The notes under the pieces are model-generated. The model was not told the origin of the DNA. It did not search any database and saw nothing but the letters and a program-made list of their open reading frames with translations. Position numbers and translations under genes: made by a program. Of a stretch of DNA of 64,000 nucleotides, positions 43,777-54,939 are shown in pieces. The DNA is from Enterovibrio calviensis DSM 14347 (GTDB lineage: Bacteria; Pseudomonadota; Gammaproteobacteria; Enterobacterales; Vibrionaceae). Positions within the stretch are counted from its first letter, which is position 1; every line of letters begins with the position of its first letter. Location of the stretch: assembly GCF_000621165.1 (NCBI RefSeq), contig NZ_JHZA01000001.1, forward strand, positions 682,001 through 746,000, given 5' to 3'.

Positions 43777-44898
43777 ATGATTAAACGGAAGTTGTTGCTT
43801 CCAGCGCTTATCGGCGCTTCGTTGCTTGCTGGATGTGGGGGCCAAGAAACGGGTCAGAAAGGCGGTTTCGCACCGCTAGTGACGGCTCAGTCAGCACAAG
43901 TTATTGACTATCAAGCGCAGCAAACCTTTGTGGGTCGCACAGAAGCGGTTGAAGACGTGAGTATCGTTCCGCAAGTGTCTGGTTACCTGACGGCGCGACA
44001 TTTCAAAGAAGGTGAAATGGTTCAAGCGGGTCAGCCGTTGTTCCAAATTGACCCCTCAATTTATGAAGCCAAGATGGCGAGCGCATCAGCGGCTGTTGCC
44101 CAAGCAAACGCGGGTGTGACCAATACAAACCTTGATTTTAAACGCGGAGAAGATCTGCTTCCTCGCGGTGGTATCAGCCAATCCGAATTTGACCGTCTTA
44201 CCGCAGCAAAACTGCAAGCTGAAGCCGCGCTTAAATCTGCTGAAGCTCAGCTACAAGCTGCAGAACTCGATTTATCCCACACTCAGATTGTTGCTCCTTT
44301 TACAGGGCGAATCAGTGAAAGCCGCGCCAGTTTGGGCGACTTAGTGTCTCCTTCTACGGGCGTGCTTACCACCATCGTTAGCCTCGACCCAATGCAAGCG
44401 TCGTTTTCTATGAGTGAAAAGCAACGTCTTAGTGCAGGCGCGGATCGTGTGACTGGCGGTGGTCAAGGGAACAGTGGCAGAGTTGAAGTGCTTCTTAGCT
44501 TAGGCAAAGGCTACGACTATGAATATCCTGGTAAGTTAGATTACCTCGGTAACCGTATCGATACGAAGACGGGCACCATTGCACTTCGTGCTTCCTTTCC
44601 AAATCCTGAGCACCGTTTGCTTCCGGGTCAATATGTCGAAGTTATCGTGAAAGATAAAGAAACGACACCAAGCATTGTCGTGCCTCGTCTGTCGGTTCAA
44701 ACCGATCTTGAAGGCGACTTTGTAATGGTTCTGCAGGAAGGAAACATTGCTGAGCGTCGTAACGTCAAACTGGGTCCACAAACCGACCAAGGTGTGATTG
44801 TGCTTAGTGGCTTAAGTGATGACGAACAAGTACTGACCAAAGGTCTGCAACGCGTTCGTAACGGCATGACGGTTCGCCTTCAAGGGCAAGGGGCATAA
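43777..44898 (+). CDS. RND efflux periplasmic adaptor, lipoprotein
   Basis: The 373-residue membrane-fusion protein has a lipoprotein signal with lipobox LAGC (LLPALIGASLLAGCGG). It shows the barrel-sandwich (VSGYLTARHFKEGEMVQAGQ), a coiled-coil hairpin (ASASAAVAQANAGV..., AALKSAEAQLQAAELDLSHT), and beta-barrel parts (APFTGRISESRASLGDLV, RLLPGQYVEVIV). It links the inner-membrane pump to an outer-membrane channel of TolC type, which is not encoded here. Start at 43777 follows GGGGAAGGAG. Seven bases separate it from the pump gene. Confidence 0.95.
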   Translation: MIKRKLLLPALIGASLLAGCGGQETGQKGGFAPLVTAQSAQVIDYQAQQTFVGRTEAVEDVSIVPQVSGYLTARHFKEGEMVQAGQPLFQIDPSIYEAKMASASAAVAQANAGVTNTNLDFKRGEDLLPRGGISQSEFDRLTAAKLQAEAALKSAEAQLQAAELDLSHTQIVAPFTGRISESRASLGDLVSPSTGVLTTIVSLDPMQASFSMSEKQRLSAGADRVTGGGQGNSGRVEVLLSLGKGYDYEYPGKLDYLGNRIDTKTGTIALRASFPNPEHRLLPGQYVEVIVKDKETTPSIVVPRLSVQTDLEGDFVMVLQEGNIAERRNVKLGPQTDQGVIVLSGLSDDEQVLTKGLQRVRNGMTVRLQGQGA

Positions 44899-44904
44899 GC
44901 TGAT

Positions 44905-47900
44905 ATGTTAAGTCGCTTTTTTATCCAGCGCCCTAAGTTTGCGCTGGTGATATCCATTATTCTCACGCTGGCTGGTTTCATCGCATTGTTGAACCTTCCC
45001 GTTGCAGAATACCCGCGGATCAGTCCGCCTTCAGTGAGCGTGAATGCCGTTTATTCTGGCGCAAGTGCGGAGGTTGTTGAACAGGCTATCGCTGACCCGA
45101 TTGAAACGTCGGTGAATGGCGTGGAAAACATGATCTACATGTCTTCCAAGAGTGCGAACGACGGCTCTTACAGTCTAAACGTGACCTTCGATATCGGCAC
45201 TGACCCTGACATGGCGCAGGTCAACGTACAAAACCGTGTTGCTCAAATTGAGTCAAAACTCCCGCCTGAAGTTCGTCAGGTGGGTGTGACGGTGAAAAAA
45301 CGTTCGCCCGATCTACTGATGGTTCTGAACTTCTACTCACCGGATGGCAAGTACGACGATCAGTTTTTGGTTAACTACATCAACTTGAATGTAAAAGACC
45401 AAATTGCCCGTGTGAAAGGCATCAGTGAAGTCAACGTGCTGGGTGGCGGCGAATACGCAATGCGTGTTTGGATGAACCCAGAGAAGATGGCAAACCTTGG
45501 TATTACCACGTCTGATGTGCGTTCAGTGCTTGCTGAACAAAACGTTCAGGTGGCTGCCGGTGATATCGGTGCGCCACCGTTTAACAACGCACAAGAAATG
45601 ACCTTCAAACTGGTCACGCAAGGGCGTCTAGGCTCTGCAGAAGAGTTTGAAAACGTGGTTGTTCGTGCCAATGCTGATGGCTCAATGGTCTACCTAAAAG
45701 ACATCGCAGAAGTCTCTTTGGGTCGTAAGTTTTATACAGGTAACGGTCAGTTCCGCGACCAGCCAGCTTCTATCGTGATCCTAAACCTTCAATCTGACGC
45801 TAACGCGCTAGAAAGTGGTGGTTTGGTGATGGAACGATTGGAAGATCTGTCTCAGAACTTCCCAGAAGGCATGACTTACGAAACCAGCTACGACACGACA
45901 TTGTTCGTGGCGGAGTCTATCAAGGGCGTATTGAAAACCTTGATAGAAGCGGTATTGCTAGTTATCGCGGTTACGTACTTGTTCCTGGGTAGTTTCCGTT
46001 CAACCTTGATCCCTGTCGTTGCCATCCCCGTGTCCCTGATTGGTACATTTGCCATCATGTTGGCAGCGGGTTTCACCATCAACACGGTGACACTGTTTGG
46101 TCTGATTTTGGCCATTGGTATCGTGGTTGATGACGCCATCTTGGTGATTGAAAACGTTGATACTAACATGGCGAAAGACCCCTCACTGACGCCTCGCCAA
46201 GCGACCTTGCTGGCGATGAAAGAAGTGACCGGTCCTATCATCACGTCAACCTTGGTACTGCTGGCGGTATTCCTGCCCGTTGCGATGCTCCCGGGCATCA
46301 CAGGGATCATGTATCGCCAGTTTGCGTTGACCATCTGTATCTCGGTATTGATCTCGTCGATTAACGCATTGACCTTGTCTCCTGCGATGTGTGCATTGGT
46401 GCTCAAGCAAGGCAAAGACAACCATGCTCGTTGGTTTACCGCGTTTAACCGTGGCCTTGATAAGGTCACCACCAAATACGGTTCGGTGGCAGGTTTCTTG
46501 GTGCGCAAAACGGCGGTTCTGGGTGTCTTGTTCTTGGTGGCGGTCAGTGCGGCGGGTTACTTTGCAAAAACAACGTCTACTGGTTTTGTGCCTCAGGAAG
46601 ACAAGGGCGTTTTGCTGATTAACATCCAGTTGCCTGATGCAGCGTCTCTATCACGAACCGAAGAAGTGACCGGCAAGCTTAATGAGATTGTGACGCGTGA
46701 ACCGGGCGTGGAAGGTGCAACCGTTGCAAATGGTTATGCATTCCTGACGGGAGCGGCTGCTTCAAACGGTGCGTCGATGTTTGTGAAGTTGAAGGATTGG
46801 GATACACGTCAGCAACTTGAAGGCGACCATTCATCTTTCGACATCATTAACCGCATCAATATCGCTGCTGCGATGCAGTTGCCAGAAGCCATCGTGTTCG
46901 CAATGGGGCCGCCAGCGGTTCCGGGTATGGGCCCAGCATCTGGTTTCGAGTTCGTGTTGGAAGATACTTTGGGCCGAAGCCGTGGTGATTTGGCCATGGT
47001 GATGCAGCAAATGATGGAAGCGGCGAATGAGCAACCAGAAATTGCTCGTACGTTCAGTACATTCCGCGCCAACGTGCCGCATTTCTACATTGATATTGAC
47101 CGTGAAAAAGCCAAGCAATTAGGGATCCCGCTGTCTGAAATCTTCACGACACTTCAGGGTAACCTAGCGTCAATGTACGTGAATGACTTTAGCCTGTTTG
47201 GTAAGAACTACCGAGTGACGATTCAAGCGGACGCCGACTTCCGTAATGACATTGATTCACTAGGCCGTTTCCATGTGCGTTCAACCTCGGGCGATATGGT
47301 GCCACTCAGTACCTTGATTGATGTTGAGCAGGTGTTTGAACCTGATGTTGCGTGGCGCTATAACATGTATCGTTCTGCGGTGATCCAAGGCTCTCCAGCG
47401 CCAGGTTATTCGTCGGGTGATGCGATTGCGGCGATGGAACGCGTTGCTGCTGAAATTCTGCCACAAGGTTACCAATACGAGTGGACAGGGATGGCGTACC
47501 AAGAGAAGCAAGCGGGCAACCTTGCCATCTATGCGTTTGCTCTTGCGCTGATCTTTATCTACCTGTTTATGGTGGCGCAATATGAGAGTTGGAGTATTCC
47601 GCTTGCCATCATATTGGTGGTTCCCGTCGCGACGTTAGGTTCGTTTCTCGCACTCGCCATGACAGGCACACCGCTCAACTTGTACGCACAAATTGGTTTG
47701 GTGTTGTTGATTGCGATGGCGGCGAAGAATGCCATATTGATCGTGGAATTCGGTAAGAATGAACGCGAACAGAATGAGCACTCTATCGAGAAAGCGGCGG
47801 TGATGGGCGGTAAGCTTCGTTTCCGTGCGGTGAACATGACGTCTTGGTCATTCATTCTCGGTATCATGCCGCTGATTTTCGCGAGCGGTGCAGGTCACAT

Positions 47901-48054
47901 CAGTCAGAACTCACTGGGTATATCGCTAACAGGCGGTCTGCTTTGTGTGCTGTTGGCGGGTACGTTCCTCATACCTGGCTTCTTTGCCTTAATCCAGAGA
48001 TTGCGTGAGAAACACCATGGTGGTTCTACCAAGCTGGTGGATTTGGAAGATTAA
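44905..48054 (+). CDS. RND multidrug efflux pump (HAE-1 family)
   Basis: The 1049-residue pump has the length and order of AcrB/MexB-type transporters: [40 protein letters not shown], two large periplasmic loops, and 12 helices. The proton-relay aspartates lie in [18 protein letters not shown] (TM4). [20 protein letters not shown] and [20 protein letters not shown] lie in the second half. It should export drugs, dyes or bile-type compounds with the adaptor gene upstream and an unlinked TolC. No regulator lies next to the pair. Confidence 0.96.
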   Translation: MLSRFFIQRPKFALVISIILTLAGFIALLNLPVAEYPRISPPSVSVNAVYSGASAEVVEQAIADPIETSVNGVENMIYMSSKSANDGSYSLNVTFDIGTDPDMAQVNVQNRVAQIESKLPPEVRQVGVTVKKRSPDLLMVLNFYSPDGKYDDQFLVNYINLNVKDQIARVKGISEVNVLGGGEYAMRVWMNPEKMANLGITTSDVRSVLAEQNVQVAAGDIGAPPFNNAQEMTFKLVTQGRLGSAEEFENVVVRANADGSMVYLKDIAEVSLGRKFYTGNGQFRDQPASIVILNLQSDANALESGGLVMERLEDLSQNFPEGMTYETSYDTTLFVAESIKGVLKTLIEAVLLVIAVTYLFLGSFRSTLIPVVAIPVSLIGTFAIMLAAGFTINTVTLFGLILAIGIVVDDAILVIENVDTNMAKDPSLTPRQATLLAMKEVTGPIITSTLVLLAVFLPVAMLPGITGIMYRQFALTICISVLISSINALTLSPAMCALVLKQGKDNHARWFTAFNRGLDKVTTKYGSVAGFLVRKTAVLGVLFLVAVSAAGYFAKTTSTGFVPQEDKGVLLINIQLPDAASLSRTEEVTGKLNEIVTREPGVEGATVANGYAFLTGAAASNGASMFVKLKDWDTRQQLEGDHSSFDIINRINIAAAMQLPEAIVFAMGPPAVPGMGPASGFEFVLEDTLGRSRGDLAMVMQQMMEAANEQPEIARTFSTFRANVPHFYIDIDREKAKQLGIPLSEIFTTLQGNLASMYVNDFSLFGKNYRVTIQADADFRNDIDSLGRFHVRSTSGDMVPLSTLIDVEQVFEPDVAWRYNMYRSAVIQGSPAPGYSSGDAIAAMERVAAEILPQGYQYEWTGMAYQEKQAGNLAIYAFALALIFIYLFMVAQYESWSIPLAIILVVPVATLGSFLALAMTGTPLNLYAQIGLVLLIAMAAKNAILIVEFGKNEREQNEHSIEKAAVMGGKLRFRAVNMTSWSFILGIMPLIFASGAGHISQNSLGISLTGGLLCVLLAGTFLIPGFFALIQRLREKHHGGSTKLVDLED

Positions 48055-48076
48055 GTACTACGCTCACTGACGTTGT

Positions 48077-48109
48077 GAAAAGAGGCATCCTAGGATGCCT
48101 CTTTTTTTT
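48077..48109 (+). terminator. Terminator after the RND operon
   Basis: AAAAGAGGCATCC (48078-48090) pairs with GGATGCCTCTTTT (48093-48105), then more T residues. Confidence 0.93.
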
Positions 48110-48144
48110 GATTCAATGCTAGGTCTAGGTCCAGATATGGCTAA

Positions 48145-49044
48145 CTAGGTTTGCGGTAAATCCGGCTTTGGTTTTATCTTCACCAAACTTTCAATAATTG
48201 AAATGGCCAAGCCCAACCAAATCAGGCCAAAGCTGACGGTTTTGACACTATCAAACGCCTCGCCAAAAAGAACCACCGCCAACACAAATTGCAGGCTGGG
48301 TTCAATGTATTGCATCAATCCGATCATCGACAATTTTGCGTGCTTAAGCGCTTCAGAAAAGAAGAACAGGGGCGCAAGGGTAATCGGCGCCGCGCCTAGG
48401 TATAACAGTAACGTCGACATATCGCCTGATACTGCGACGCTTGTTCCCGTGCCGATTTTATATGCCATATAGACAGCCGCAAAAGGCATCAATGCAATCG
48501 CTTCGACGAGCAGACTAGAGATAGCATCGTATTTCACATGGCGTTTGCACCAACCATATAAAGTGAAAAATACCGCCATCAATACTGCCGCTACTGGCAA
48601 TTCACCGTATTGCCAAACCTGATAGCTCAAACCAAGCGCGCCAAAGAACACCGCCGCTTTTTGGCCCAAGCTCAATGATTCTTTAAACGCCACCACACCA
48701 AGGCCAATAACCAATAAAGGATTGATGAAAAAACCGAGGCTCGCGTCTAATACACGGTCATTCGTCATTGCCCACGTAAATGCACTCCATGACACACACA
48801 TCATCACCGACGCGAGTGAGGCAAACATAAAAGAGCGCTTGTCTGCGGTGAGCGATTTCCATGTAGGCGATTTTCCTTTTCTCCATTGCAACATGAGCAA
48901 CAAGAAAGGCACCGATGCAGCGATTCGCAATGCAAGCAACTCGTCCATCGCGGCGTTGGGCATAAATTGATAGTAAAGCGGCATTGCGCCCCACAACAGA
49001 AAGGCAATAGCTGCCATCACGTTACCAAAACGTGTCGGATTCAT
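48145..49044 (-). CDS. rarD: RarD-type EamA transporter
   Basis: The 299-residue protein has about ten helices and the RarD signature: FLLWGAMPLYYQFMPNAAMD, ELLALRIAASVPFLLLMLQW, LDASLGFFINPLLVIGLGVV, and MQYIEPSLQFVLAVVLFGE. RarD proteins were named from chloramphenicol sensitivity; the transported compound is not certain. The start at 49044 (MNPTRFGN) is where relatives begin; the longer frame to 49149 lacks support. Converges with the RND operon. Confidence 0.9.
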   Translation of the reverse strand: MNPTRFGNVMAAIAFLLWGAMPLYYQFMPNAAMDELLALRIAASVPFLLLMLQWRKGKSPTWKSLTADKRSFMFASLASVMMCVSWSAFTWAMTNDRVLDASLGFFINPLLVIGLGVVAFKESLSLGQKAAVFFGALGLSYQVWQYGELPVAAVLMAVFFTLYGWCKRHVKYDAISSLLVEAIALMPFAAVYMAYKIGTGTSVAVSGDMSTLLLYLGAAPITLAPLFFFSEALKHAKLSMIGLMQYIEPSLQFVLAVVLFGEAFDSVKTVSFGLIWLGLAISIIESLVKIKPKPDLPQT

Positions 49045-49497
49045 AGAAAAATACCGGAATGAAAGTGACGAAAAGGAGGCGAGATTGTAGGGCGAAAAAT
49101 AAAATAGTAAACCGAATAAGATCATTAAAACGGCGATTTCCCTATGCATTTATTTTTCCAATGTGGTTTTTTCGATGGTTTACCAATTAGGCATTTAAAA
49201 ACAATAATTTAGGTTCTGTTTTTTGCGCGGCCGGCGTGTTGCGAGATTGTTGTTTTTTCTGTCTGTCTTGGGGTGTTGAATACCATTTCCTCGTCGGCTG
49301 GTATTATTTCAATACGCACTCAGGTGCGCATGTTTAAGATTGATGTATATAGTTATATATGTGTCAAAAGCTACGTGTGTTTGCTGCGGGATAGGTGTGA
49401 GGTGAAGCCGATGGAGCAAACCCTTCCAGTGAAACAGGCGCGCCGCAAGCAGTGTGGGTTTTGCTGAGATGTAAGTGCATGGATGGAAGGGTACGTG
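49045..49497. other. 453-bp region between rarD and the second chemoreceptor
   Basis: Divergent promoter region. It holds a CGCAC-TCAG-GTGCG hairpin near 49317-49330 and a small ORF at 49411-49467. Nothing else is recognisable. Confidence 0.5.
49411..49467 (+). CDS. Possible 18-residue peptide ahead of the chemoreceptor gene
   Basis: ATG at 49411 follows GTGAGGTGAAGCCG and encodes MEQTLPVKQARRKQCGFC. It is basic with two Cys in CGFC. It ends 30 bases before the chemoreceptor start. It may be a leader peptide or chance. Confidence 0.25.
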   Translation: MEQTLPVKQARRKQCGFC

Positions 49498-51405
49498 ATG
49501 TCGAAACTCGGGTTTAAGCAACTGCTGCTGATCTCTATTATTGCGTTAGTGGCCATTGCGGTAGGGCTTTCAAGCTATTTTGCGTTTGTTCAGCAACAGC
49601 AGACGTTGGAGAGGATGGTGATTGCTTCTAGCGAAGCATACTCGTCGAAACAGGCCACCAAAATTGAAAGCTTACTGCTTGAAAAAGTGAATGGTTTAAA
49701 CAAACTCGGTACGCAGTTTGAAAATAAAGCCATTGAAGGCAGCCCTCAAGAATTGATTGAGCTGACGCATACCATGGCAAATGCCATGAACCTGAACAGT
49801 TCAGTGGTGGCGTTTACCGATGGCGTGGCGTATTGGAATCAAACATCTGAATCATGGCCGAATCACAAACTAAATGGTGATGTCACCACGCGAGGCTGGT
49901 ATCAGCAAGGCAGAGAAAGTGAGAGTGCTTCTTTGAGCCAGCCCTATTTGGGCAGCGATGGGGATGTGTATTGGGTGTCGATCGTGCGGAAAACCCTTAG
50001 TGGCATGATTTCCGTGGACATGCAGTTGGGTTTCTTGAATGAGCTGGCGAAGAGCGCAAACGAAATTCCTGGCGCAATGGCGATCATACTCAATGCTGAT
50101 TCTACCGTGTTGGCATCGTCTTCCGAGAACATCAAAGCGGGTGAAAAAGCCTCGGAATTTGATTGGTTGAAACCCATCGCCGATGTGGCAATAGGACAAC
50201 CCAATGCTATGGTGGAAGGCAGCGTTGGCACGTCAGAAAAACTGTTCTTTTCGCACCAAATTAACGTGGGCGATACCAGCTGGTATTTCCTGACGGGATT
50301 GGATGCATCGGTTGCGTTCGCGGCACTGGATCAAGCAAAACACTCTGCCATTTTAGTCGGTGGCATTGCGGTGCTAGTGAGCATTGTTGCGGCGTATCTT
50401 TTGCTCCAAATGCTCTATCGCCCGATTCTTGCGTTGCGTGAGACCGTTGACGGCCTCAGTGCGGGAGATGCTGATCTAACCCGCCGCATAGACGTGACAT
50501 CGAGTGACGATCTTGGGCAAATCGGCAATGGGATAAACACCTTCATTGGTAACCTTCAAGCCATGATGATTGAAGTGCGCACAGCAACCGAAAAGTTAGA
50601 TGAAAACGTTGCGGGTCTGAAATCGTCTAACGGCAAAAATGCTCACATTCTTTCCAAGCACGTTGCTGAAACCGAACTGGTGGTGGGGTCAATTGATCGC
50701 ATGCACCTTGCCGCTGTATCAATGGCGGACGGGGCGACGGAAACGACAACAATCATCAAACAAGCGAACGACGCCGCTGCGTCATCAAAAACCACAGTAG
50801 ACAGCGCTCAAAAGAGCGTACAAGCCTTGGTGCAAGAGGTTGAATTGGCCTCTGATAGCGTGAATCAAATGTCGAAAGAGACCGCGGGCATCAATCAGAT
50901 CTTGAATGTGATAGGCGATATTGCAGAGCAAACCAATTTGCTCGCGTTGAACGCTGCCATTGAAGCAGCACGCGCGGGCGAACAGGGTCGTGGCTTTGCC
51001 GTTGTTGCCGATGAGGTTAGAAATCTGGCGAGCCGAACGAAATCCAGCACAGGTGAAATTGAAACGGCGCTGGAAAGTCTGCTCAAAGGAAACCAAAGCG
51101 TTGTTGAGTCGATGGAGCAAACGAAACAGGGCTGCCATTTGGCGTCACAAGGAACAGGGAATGTGGCAGAAAGCCTGGATGTGATGACGCAATTCGTGGG
51201 AAACATTGAAGAGATAAGTGCGCGTGTTTCCGACGCTGTTGAAGAAACAACCCAGATCACTCAAGACCTGAATCAAACGGTGTCTTCCATCAAAGAGATG
51301 GCGAGCGAAATTGAAAGTAACAGTCAGCACTCCATGAATGAAACCAACGTTATTTCGGAGGTTAACGGCCAACTCTCGAACGTGGTTAAGCGCTTTAAGC
51401 TCTAA
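49498..51405 (+). CDS. Methyl-accepting chemotaxis protein (dCache-type sensor)
   Basis: The 635-residue receptor has TM1 (about 6-26, [20 protein letters not shown]), a double-Cache-type periplasmic sensor (about 30-270, including [20 protein letters not shown] and [12 protein letters not shown]), TM2 (about 277-300), HAMP ([20 protein letters not shown]) and the signalling domain with tip [20 protein letters not shown]. Sensors with this layout often bind amino acids or amines. It has no C-terminal CheR tether (ends VVKRFKL). The ATG at 49498, preceded by GGAAGGG, is chosen over one five codons upstream. Confidence 0.92.
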   Translation: MSKLGFKQLLLISIIALVAIAVGLSSYFAFVQQQQTLERMVIASSEAYSSKQATKIESLLLEKVNGLNKLGTQFENKAIEGSPQELIELTHTMANAMNLNSSVVAFTDGVAYWNQTSESWPNHKLNGDVTTRGWYQQGRESESASLSQPYLGSDGDVYWVSIVRKTLSGMISVDMQLGFLNELAKSANEIPGAMAIILNADSTVLASSSENIKAGEKASEFDWLKPIADVAIGQPNAMVEGSVGTSEKLFFSHQINVGDTSWYFLTGLDASVAFAALDQAKHSAILVGGIAVLVSIVAAYLLLQMLYRPILALRETVDGLSAGDADLTRRIDVTSSDDLGQIGNGINTFIGNLQAMMIEVRTATEKLDENVAGLKSSNGKNAHILSKHVAETELVVGSIDRMHLAAVSMADGATETTTIIKQANDAAASSKTTVDSAQKSVQALVQEVELASDSVNQMSKETAGINQILNVIGDIAEQTNLLALNAAIEAARAGEQGRGFAVVADEVRNLASRTKSSTGEIETALESLLKGNQSVVESMEQTKQGCHLASQGTGNVAESLDVMTQFVGNIEEISARVSDAVEETTQITQDLNQTVSSIKEMASEIESNSQHSMNETNVISEVNGQLSNVVKRFKL

Positions 51406-51424
51406 TTCGATTTGGGAGGCTTAT

Positions 51425-51455
51425 GTACCCAAACTGCCATCGACAGTTTGGGTAC
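51425..51455. terminator. 12-bp perfect hairpin between convergent genes
   Basis: GTACCCAAACTG (51425-51436) pairs with CAGTTTGGGTAC (51444-51455). It lies between the chemoreceptor and hydrolase stops and probably ends both transcripts, though T runs are poor. A similar half-site (GTACACAAACTGCC) occurs at 60671. Confidence 0.6.
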
Positions 51456-51477
51456 GGATTAAGAGAACAAACCGCGA

Positions 51478-52770
51478 TTACGGCAGATTGGCGATCTGTT
51501 CACCCATATCCATCAACTTGCTGAGAATTCTCTCTCCATCAGCACGAAGACCGTTGTGCTCGTACTCGTTGGTGATCCATGCGCGGCTGTTAGGTATCCC
51601 TTTCAGCGTTTCGCGTGAGTAATCCATTTCAACATACATATCTTCCGCATACACAGCGCAAACAACAGGCACGGTGTTGTTTGCTAACGCATCAACGTCG
51701 TACAGCGCTGGCCAATCGGTTTTTGATGCCAATCGTTCTGCTGCACCTTTGAGTGATTTCAGGTTCTCCATCTGATCAAACATCCACGGATACACCATCT
51801 CTCCGGTAAACAAAAACGGCTTGCCTTGCTCATAGTTGAACTCAGGGAAAGAGCGGTGACGAACGCGATGTGCAGACCAATTTGATGCGTCGCCTTGGTT
51901 GTAAATCGGCTCATGCAAGAAGGCATAGATAGGATTGGTTTGGTAGCTTTGCTCGGCAAGCATGGCGTGCAAGAAGGTATCGCTTAACATCTTGCCCTGT
52001 GCGGTCTCGACGAACGCCTCTTCAAGCAGATAGTACATGGGCACGTTTGCGCCGCTACGACCCAAATTAATGCCGATCTGCTGAAATTGCTCCACGGTAA
52101 AGCGTTGCCCATTGGCAAGCGTGACATGATTATTCATCAGGTAATCCGCGATTTCCGCGCAGCGCACTTGTGCTGATGGGAATTGAGCAAACAAGGCGTG
52201 GTTTTTGTCGAGTACGCGCTGATACGTTGCGCGATACACATCATCGGCAGGGCGCGACAACGAAGGCACACCGCCTGTGATATAGGCGCGTGTGAGGCTT
52301 TCAGGGTAGAAAGACAGATACGTTAATGAACAAAAGCCGCCGAAGCTTTGCCCGAGGGTTGACCACTGTTTTACGCCCAGCGCTTCGCGGATCGCTTCTG
52401 CATCACGAACAATGTTATCCGCACGAAAATGCGCGATGTAGTTCGCTTGTTCTTCATCCGTCAGGTGCGCAAGGGTTTGGTGGGTAAGCGGTGAACTTAG
52501 GCCTGTGCCGCGCTGGTCTAACAAAAGAACGCGATACTGTTGCAATGCACGCTTTAGCCAACCACTTCGCGCATCTGGGCGTGGAGAAGGAAAACCCGGG
52601 CCACCTTGAAAATAAACTAACCAAGGGAGTGCATCCCCATCACGGTCGAGATCGACCACTTCACGCGCGAACACAGAAAGCGTGTCACCATTCGGTTGCG
52701 TGTAATCAAGGGGAACATCGAAAGTATGTTGGCGAAAAAGCAAATCACCGTCGATAAATGTTTTCTGCAT
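51478..52770 (-). CDS. Proline iminopeptidase-like alpha/beta hydrolase
   Basis: The 430-residue product has the peptidase S33 features: oxyanion loop YFQGGPGFPSP, DQRGTGLSSPL, and nucleophile elbow GQSFGGFCSLTYLSFYPES. The C-terminal NEYEHNGLRADGERI supplies the probable catalytic His. The length matches the larger PIP/tripeptidyl group that releases N-terminal proline. No signal peptide, so cytoplasmic. It is a single gene. Confidence 0.92.
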   Translation of the reverse strand: MQKTFIDGDLLFRQHTFDVPLDYTQPNGDTLSVFAREVVDLDRDGDALPWLVYFQGGPGFPSPRPDARSGWLKRALQQYRVLLLDQRGTGLSSPLTHQTLAHLTDEEQANYIAHFRADNIVRDAEAIREALGVKQWSTLGQSFGGFCSLTYLSFYPESLTRAYITGGVPSLSRPADDVYRATYQRVLDKNHALFAQFPSAQVRCAEIADYLMNNHVTLANGQRFTVEQFQQIGINLGRSGANVPMYYLLEEAFVETAQGKMLSDTFLHAMLAEQSYQTNPIYAFLHEPIYNQGDASNWSAHRVRHRSFPEFNYEQGKPFLFTGEMVYPWMFDQMENLKSLKGAAERLASKTDWPALYDVDALANNTVPVVCAVYAEDMYVEMDYSRETLKGIPNSRAWITNEYEHNGLRADGERILSKLMDMGEQIANLP

Positions 52771-52841
52771 GAGGGTCTTACTGCCATTTGTGAATATGAC
52801 ACCACGTTAGCAGATCATGACGGGGATTTACCCAAAAAACA

Positions 52842-53540
52842 TCATGCGACGGTGTTTTCAAGCTGCTCGTAGATATCGGCCAGCTCTGCTTGCGCTAATA
52901 AATGTGCGATGGCTTCGCGAATGCGGTGGGGCGGTTTTTCACTGAAACAAACGCCCAATTGAAGGCCATCACCGATGCCTTGCACGTTGGCGATCTCACC
53001 TGAAAACGCGATAGGCGAATCGAACAGCTTGTTGAAAACCACACGAATGGCTTGGCCTTTTTCGACGAACACACTGCTTGAAACGCGAATGCCACAGCCC
53101 GTCAGTGAAATGTCGGATAGCTTTGCAATCGCCATGCGATCTTCCAATTCGAGCTGAACGATGCGAGAAATCGAAAAACGGGGATTCTGCCGCATCCTGT
53201 GTATGCCAATCGATTGTGGGATAGCAATGGCGAGCATTTTTTCAGGGCGATGCATGACGCTCAGAATATGGCTTTGGAAAGCAAAAATATCGCCAAACTT
53301 AGACGCTGACAATCCGCGGATCACGACATGAAACATCGAAGGATCTTCAAGCAGTTTACCCAGCTCACGGTCGGCAGGCATTTCAATGAGCACATATTTC
53401 TTGTCGCGGTAGCCAATCACACGTGATGCACCGCCAAAGGCCTTTGATTGGTCTTTGTAACGAAGTTCAAGCGTCAAGGGGGTGCCAACAGGCAACATGG
53501 GCAAAAATTGTGAAGGGGTTAAGGTATCGGTCGTCTTCAT
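52842..53540 (-). CDS. YcgR-like PilZ domain c-di-GMP effector
   Basis: The 232-residue product has an N-terminal YcgR-N/PilZN-like domain (LPVGTPLTLELRYKDQSKAF) and a C-terminal PilZ domain with both c-di-GMP motifs: RXXXR (RQNPR in RMRQNPRFSIS) and (D/N)XSXXG (DISLTG). In enterics YcgR binds the flagellar motor and slows swimming when c-di-GMP is high. No flagellar genes are nearby. The ribosome site is weak. Confidence 0.9.
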   Translation of the reverse strand: MKTTDTLTPSQFLPMLPVGTPLTLELRYKDQSKAFGGASRVIGYRDKKYVLIEMPADRELGKLLEDPSMFHVVIRGLSASKFGDIFAFQSHILSVMHRPEKMLAIAIPQSIGIHRMRQNPRFSISRIVQLELEDRMAIAKLSDISLTGCGIRVSSSVFVEKGQAIRVVFNKLFDSPIAFSGEIANVQGIGDGLQLGVCFSEKPPHRIREAIAHLLAQAELADIYEQLENTVA

Positions 53541-53753
53541 GTCTATTGCAAACGGTAATTGTTGATATACGCCGACTTATTCCCTTCGGTGATCGCGCGA
53601 ATAACGCGATCAATGAATTGCAAAATAATGCGGCGGGGTTCGCTAAACAAGAATGGTGCGGCTAATTATCATTTAAGTCAATAAGTTAAGCCATAACAGG
53701 GTGTTAACTGAATACCTATTGAGCGAATAGCATTCAATGCAATGGCGAGAGAA

Positions 53754-54191
53754 TCATTTTGACGAGGAGCGGGGAAGATCACACGCGCCTTTTGAGCAAG
53801 GTTCACAGCGAGATTTCCCTGTGAAGAGGTAAGAAATGTGGTATCGATTTCGCGCAAAGAACAAATAGGCGCGATCAGCAAACCAACGAATGACAGGCCA
53901 ACGTAACACCGCAATCCAGCGTTTTTTGCCCACCAATGACCACGCTTTGTGTGTCACGTCTAAACCTAAAAGCAGTTGCCCGTCGGCGTCGTTGAGTTGG
54001 TCGGTGTCAGACAGAAGGCCATGCAGGACATTGCTTGCAGCAGCGGGGTCGATAGTTGGGTAACGTGATTGAAAATCCTCCGCGAGAATGTCTTCAAAAC
54101 GCAGGTGATTTTGAGTGTTCAACGCACGAAGCTGGTCCATTTCTGCTACGCAAAGTGGGCAACTGCCGTCATAGAAAACTGTGAGCGTCAT
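53754..54191 (-). CDS. DUF393 (DCC) thiol-disulfide oxidoreductase-like protein
   Basis: The 145-residue protein starts MTLTVFYDGSCPLCVAEMDQ, with the YDGSCPLC motif that defines the DCC family and could act like a thioredoxin CXXC. Downstream are DVTHKAWSLVGKKRWIAVLR and a Cys-rich tail (SRCEPCSKGACDL). Redox activity is presumed from the motif. Start supported by CAGGAGC. Confidence 0.9.
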   Translation of the reverse strand: MTLTVFYDGSCPLCVAEMDQLRALNTQNHLRFEDILAEDFQSRYPTIDPAAASNVLHGLLSDTDQLNDADGQLLLGLDVTHKAWSLVGKKRWIAVLRWPVIRWFADRAYLFFARNRYHISYLFTGKSRCEPCSKGACDLPRSSSK

Positions 54192-54297
54192 TCAATAAGC
54201 TCCTGTAAAGTGCAATAAACTATGATACGGCGTTGAATTCGATTCGGATTGACAGAATATCACTCGTTGAACAAGAAATAACCACGGGAGTGACGAC

Positions 54298-54930
54298 ATG
54301 GAATTTTATCAGGCATTTTTAACCTTAACGCTGGTGCATTTACTGGGGGCAGCTTCACCGGGGCCAGACTTCGTGATGGTGTCACAGCAGTCTTTGGTGC
54401 ACGGTCGTCGTGCGGGATTGCTCGTGAGTTTAGGTATTGCGCTTGGCCTTTCCGTCCACATTATTTATTCCTCTGTTGGATTGGCGACAGTGATCAGTGA
54501 ATCGTCCGCGATTTTATCTGTGATGAAATACTTGGCAGCCGCTTACCTGATTTACCTTGGCTGGAAAGGCATTCGTAGCAAAGCCTCGGTCGGTGATGAT
54601 GAGCAGCAAGCTGATGTAAAACCGCGTTCTGCGGGCAAACTGATCTCGATGGGATTTGTGTGTAACGCGCTCAACCCGAAAGCGCCGTTGTACTTTCTTT
54701 CTGTCTTCACGCTGGTGTTGTCGCCAGACATGCCAGTCATTGAACTTGCGTTGCTGGGTGCGTGGATGATGTTTGTTCAAATGGTGTGGTTTGGTTCGGT
54801 GGCAATGGTGCTTTCAAAACCTTCGGTACAAGCAAAATTCAAGAAAATCGGCCATTGGGTTGATAGGGTGTTGGGTTCGGTGATGTTGGTGTTTGGCTTG
54901 AAGTTACTTTTCACCAGCACCACAAAGTAA
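54298..54930 (+). CDS. LysE/RhtB family amino-acid exporter
   Basis: The 210-residue membrane protein has six helices and the LysE-family opening FLTLTLVHLLGAASPGPDFV with the typical SPGPD and VSQQSLVHGRRAGLLVSLGI. Later come MKYLAAAYLIYLGWKGIRSK and FVCNALNPKAPLYFLSVFTL. Members export amino acids such as homoserine, threonine or lysine. DUF7079 follows in the same direction. Confidence 0.93.
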   Translation: MEFYQAFLTLTLVHLLGAASPGPDFVMVSQQSLVHGRRAGLLVSLGIALGLSVHIIYSSVGLATVISESSAILSVMKYLAAAYLIYLGWKGIRSKASVGDDEQQADVKPRSAGKLISMGFVCNALNPKAPLYFLSVFTLVLSPDMPVIELALLGAWMMFVQMVWFGSVAMVLSKPSVQAKFKKIGHWVDRVLGSVMLVFGLKLLFTSTTK

Positions 54931-54939
54931 AGGAAGACG

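Noticed and set aside
45888..46508. A 206-codon open frame opposite the RND pump
   Set aside because: Fully inside the pump gene, no start signals, low-complexity product.
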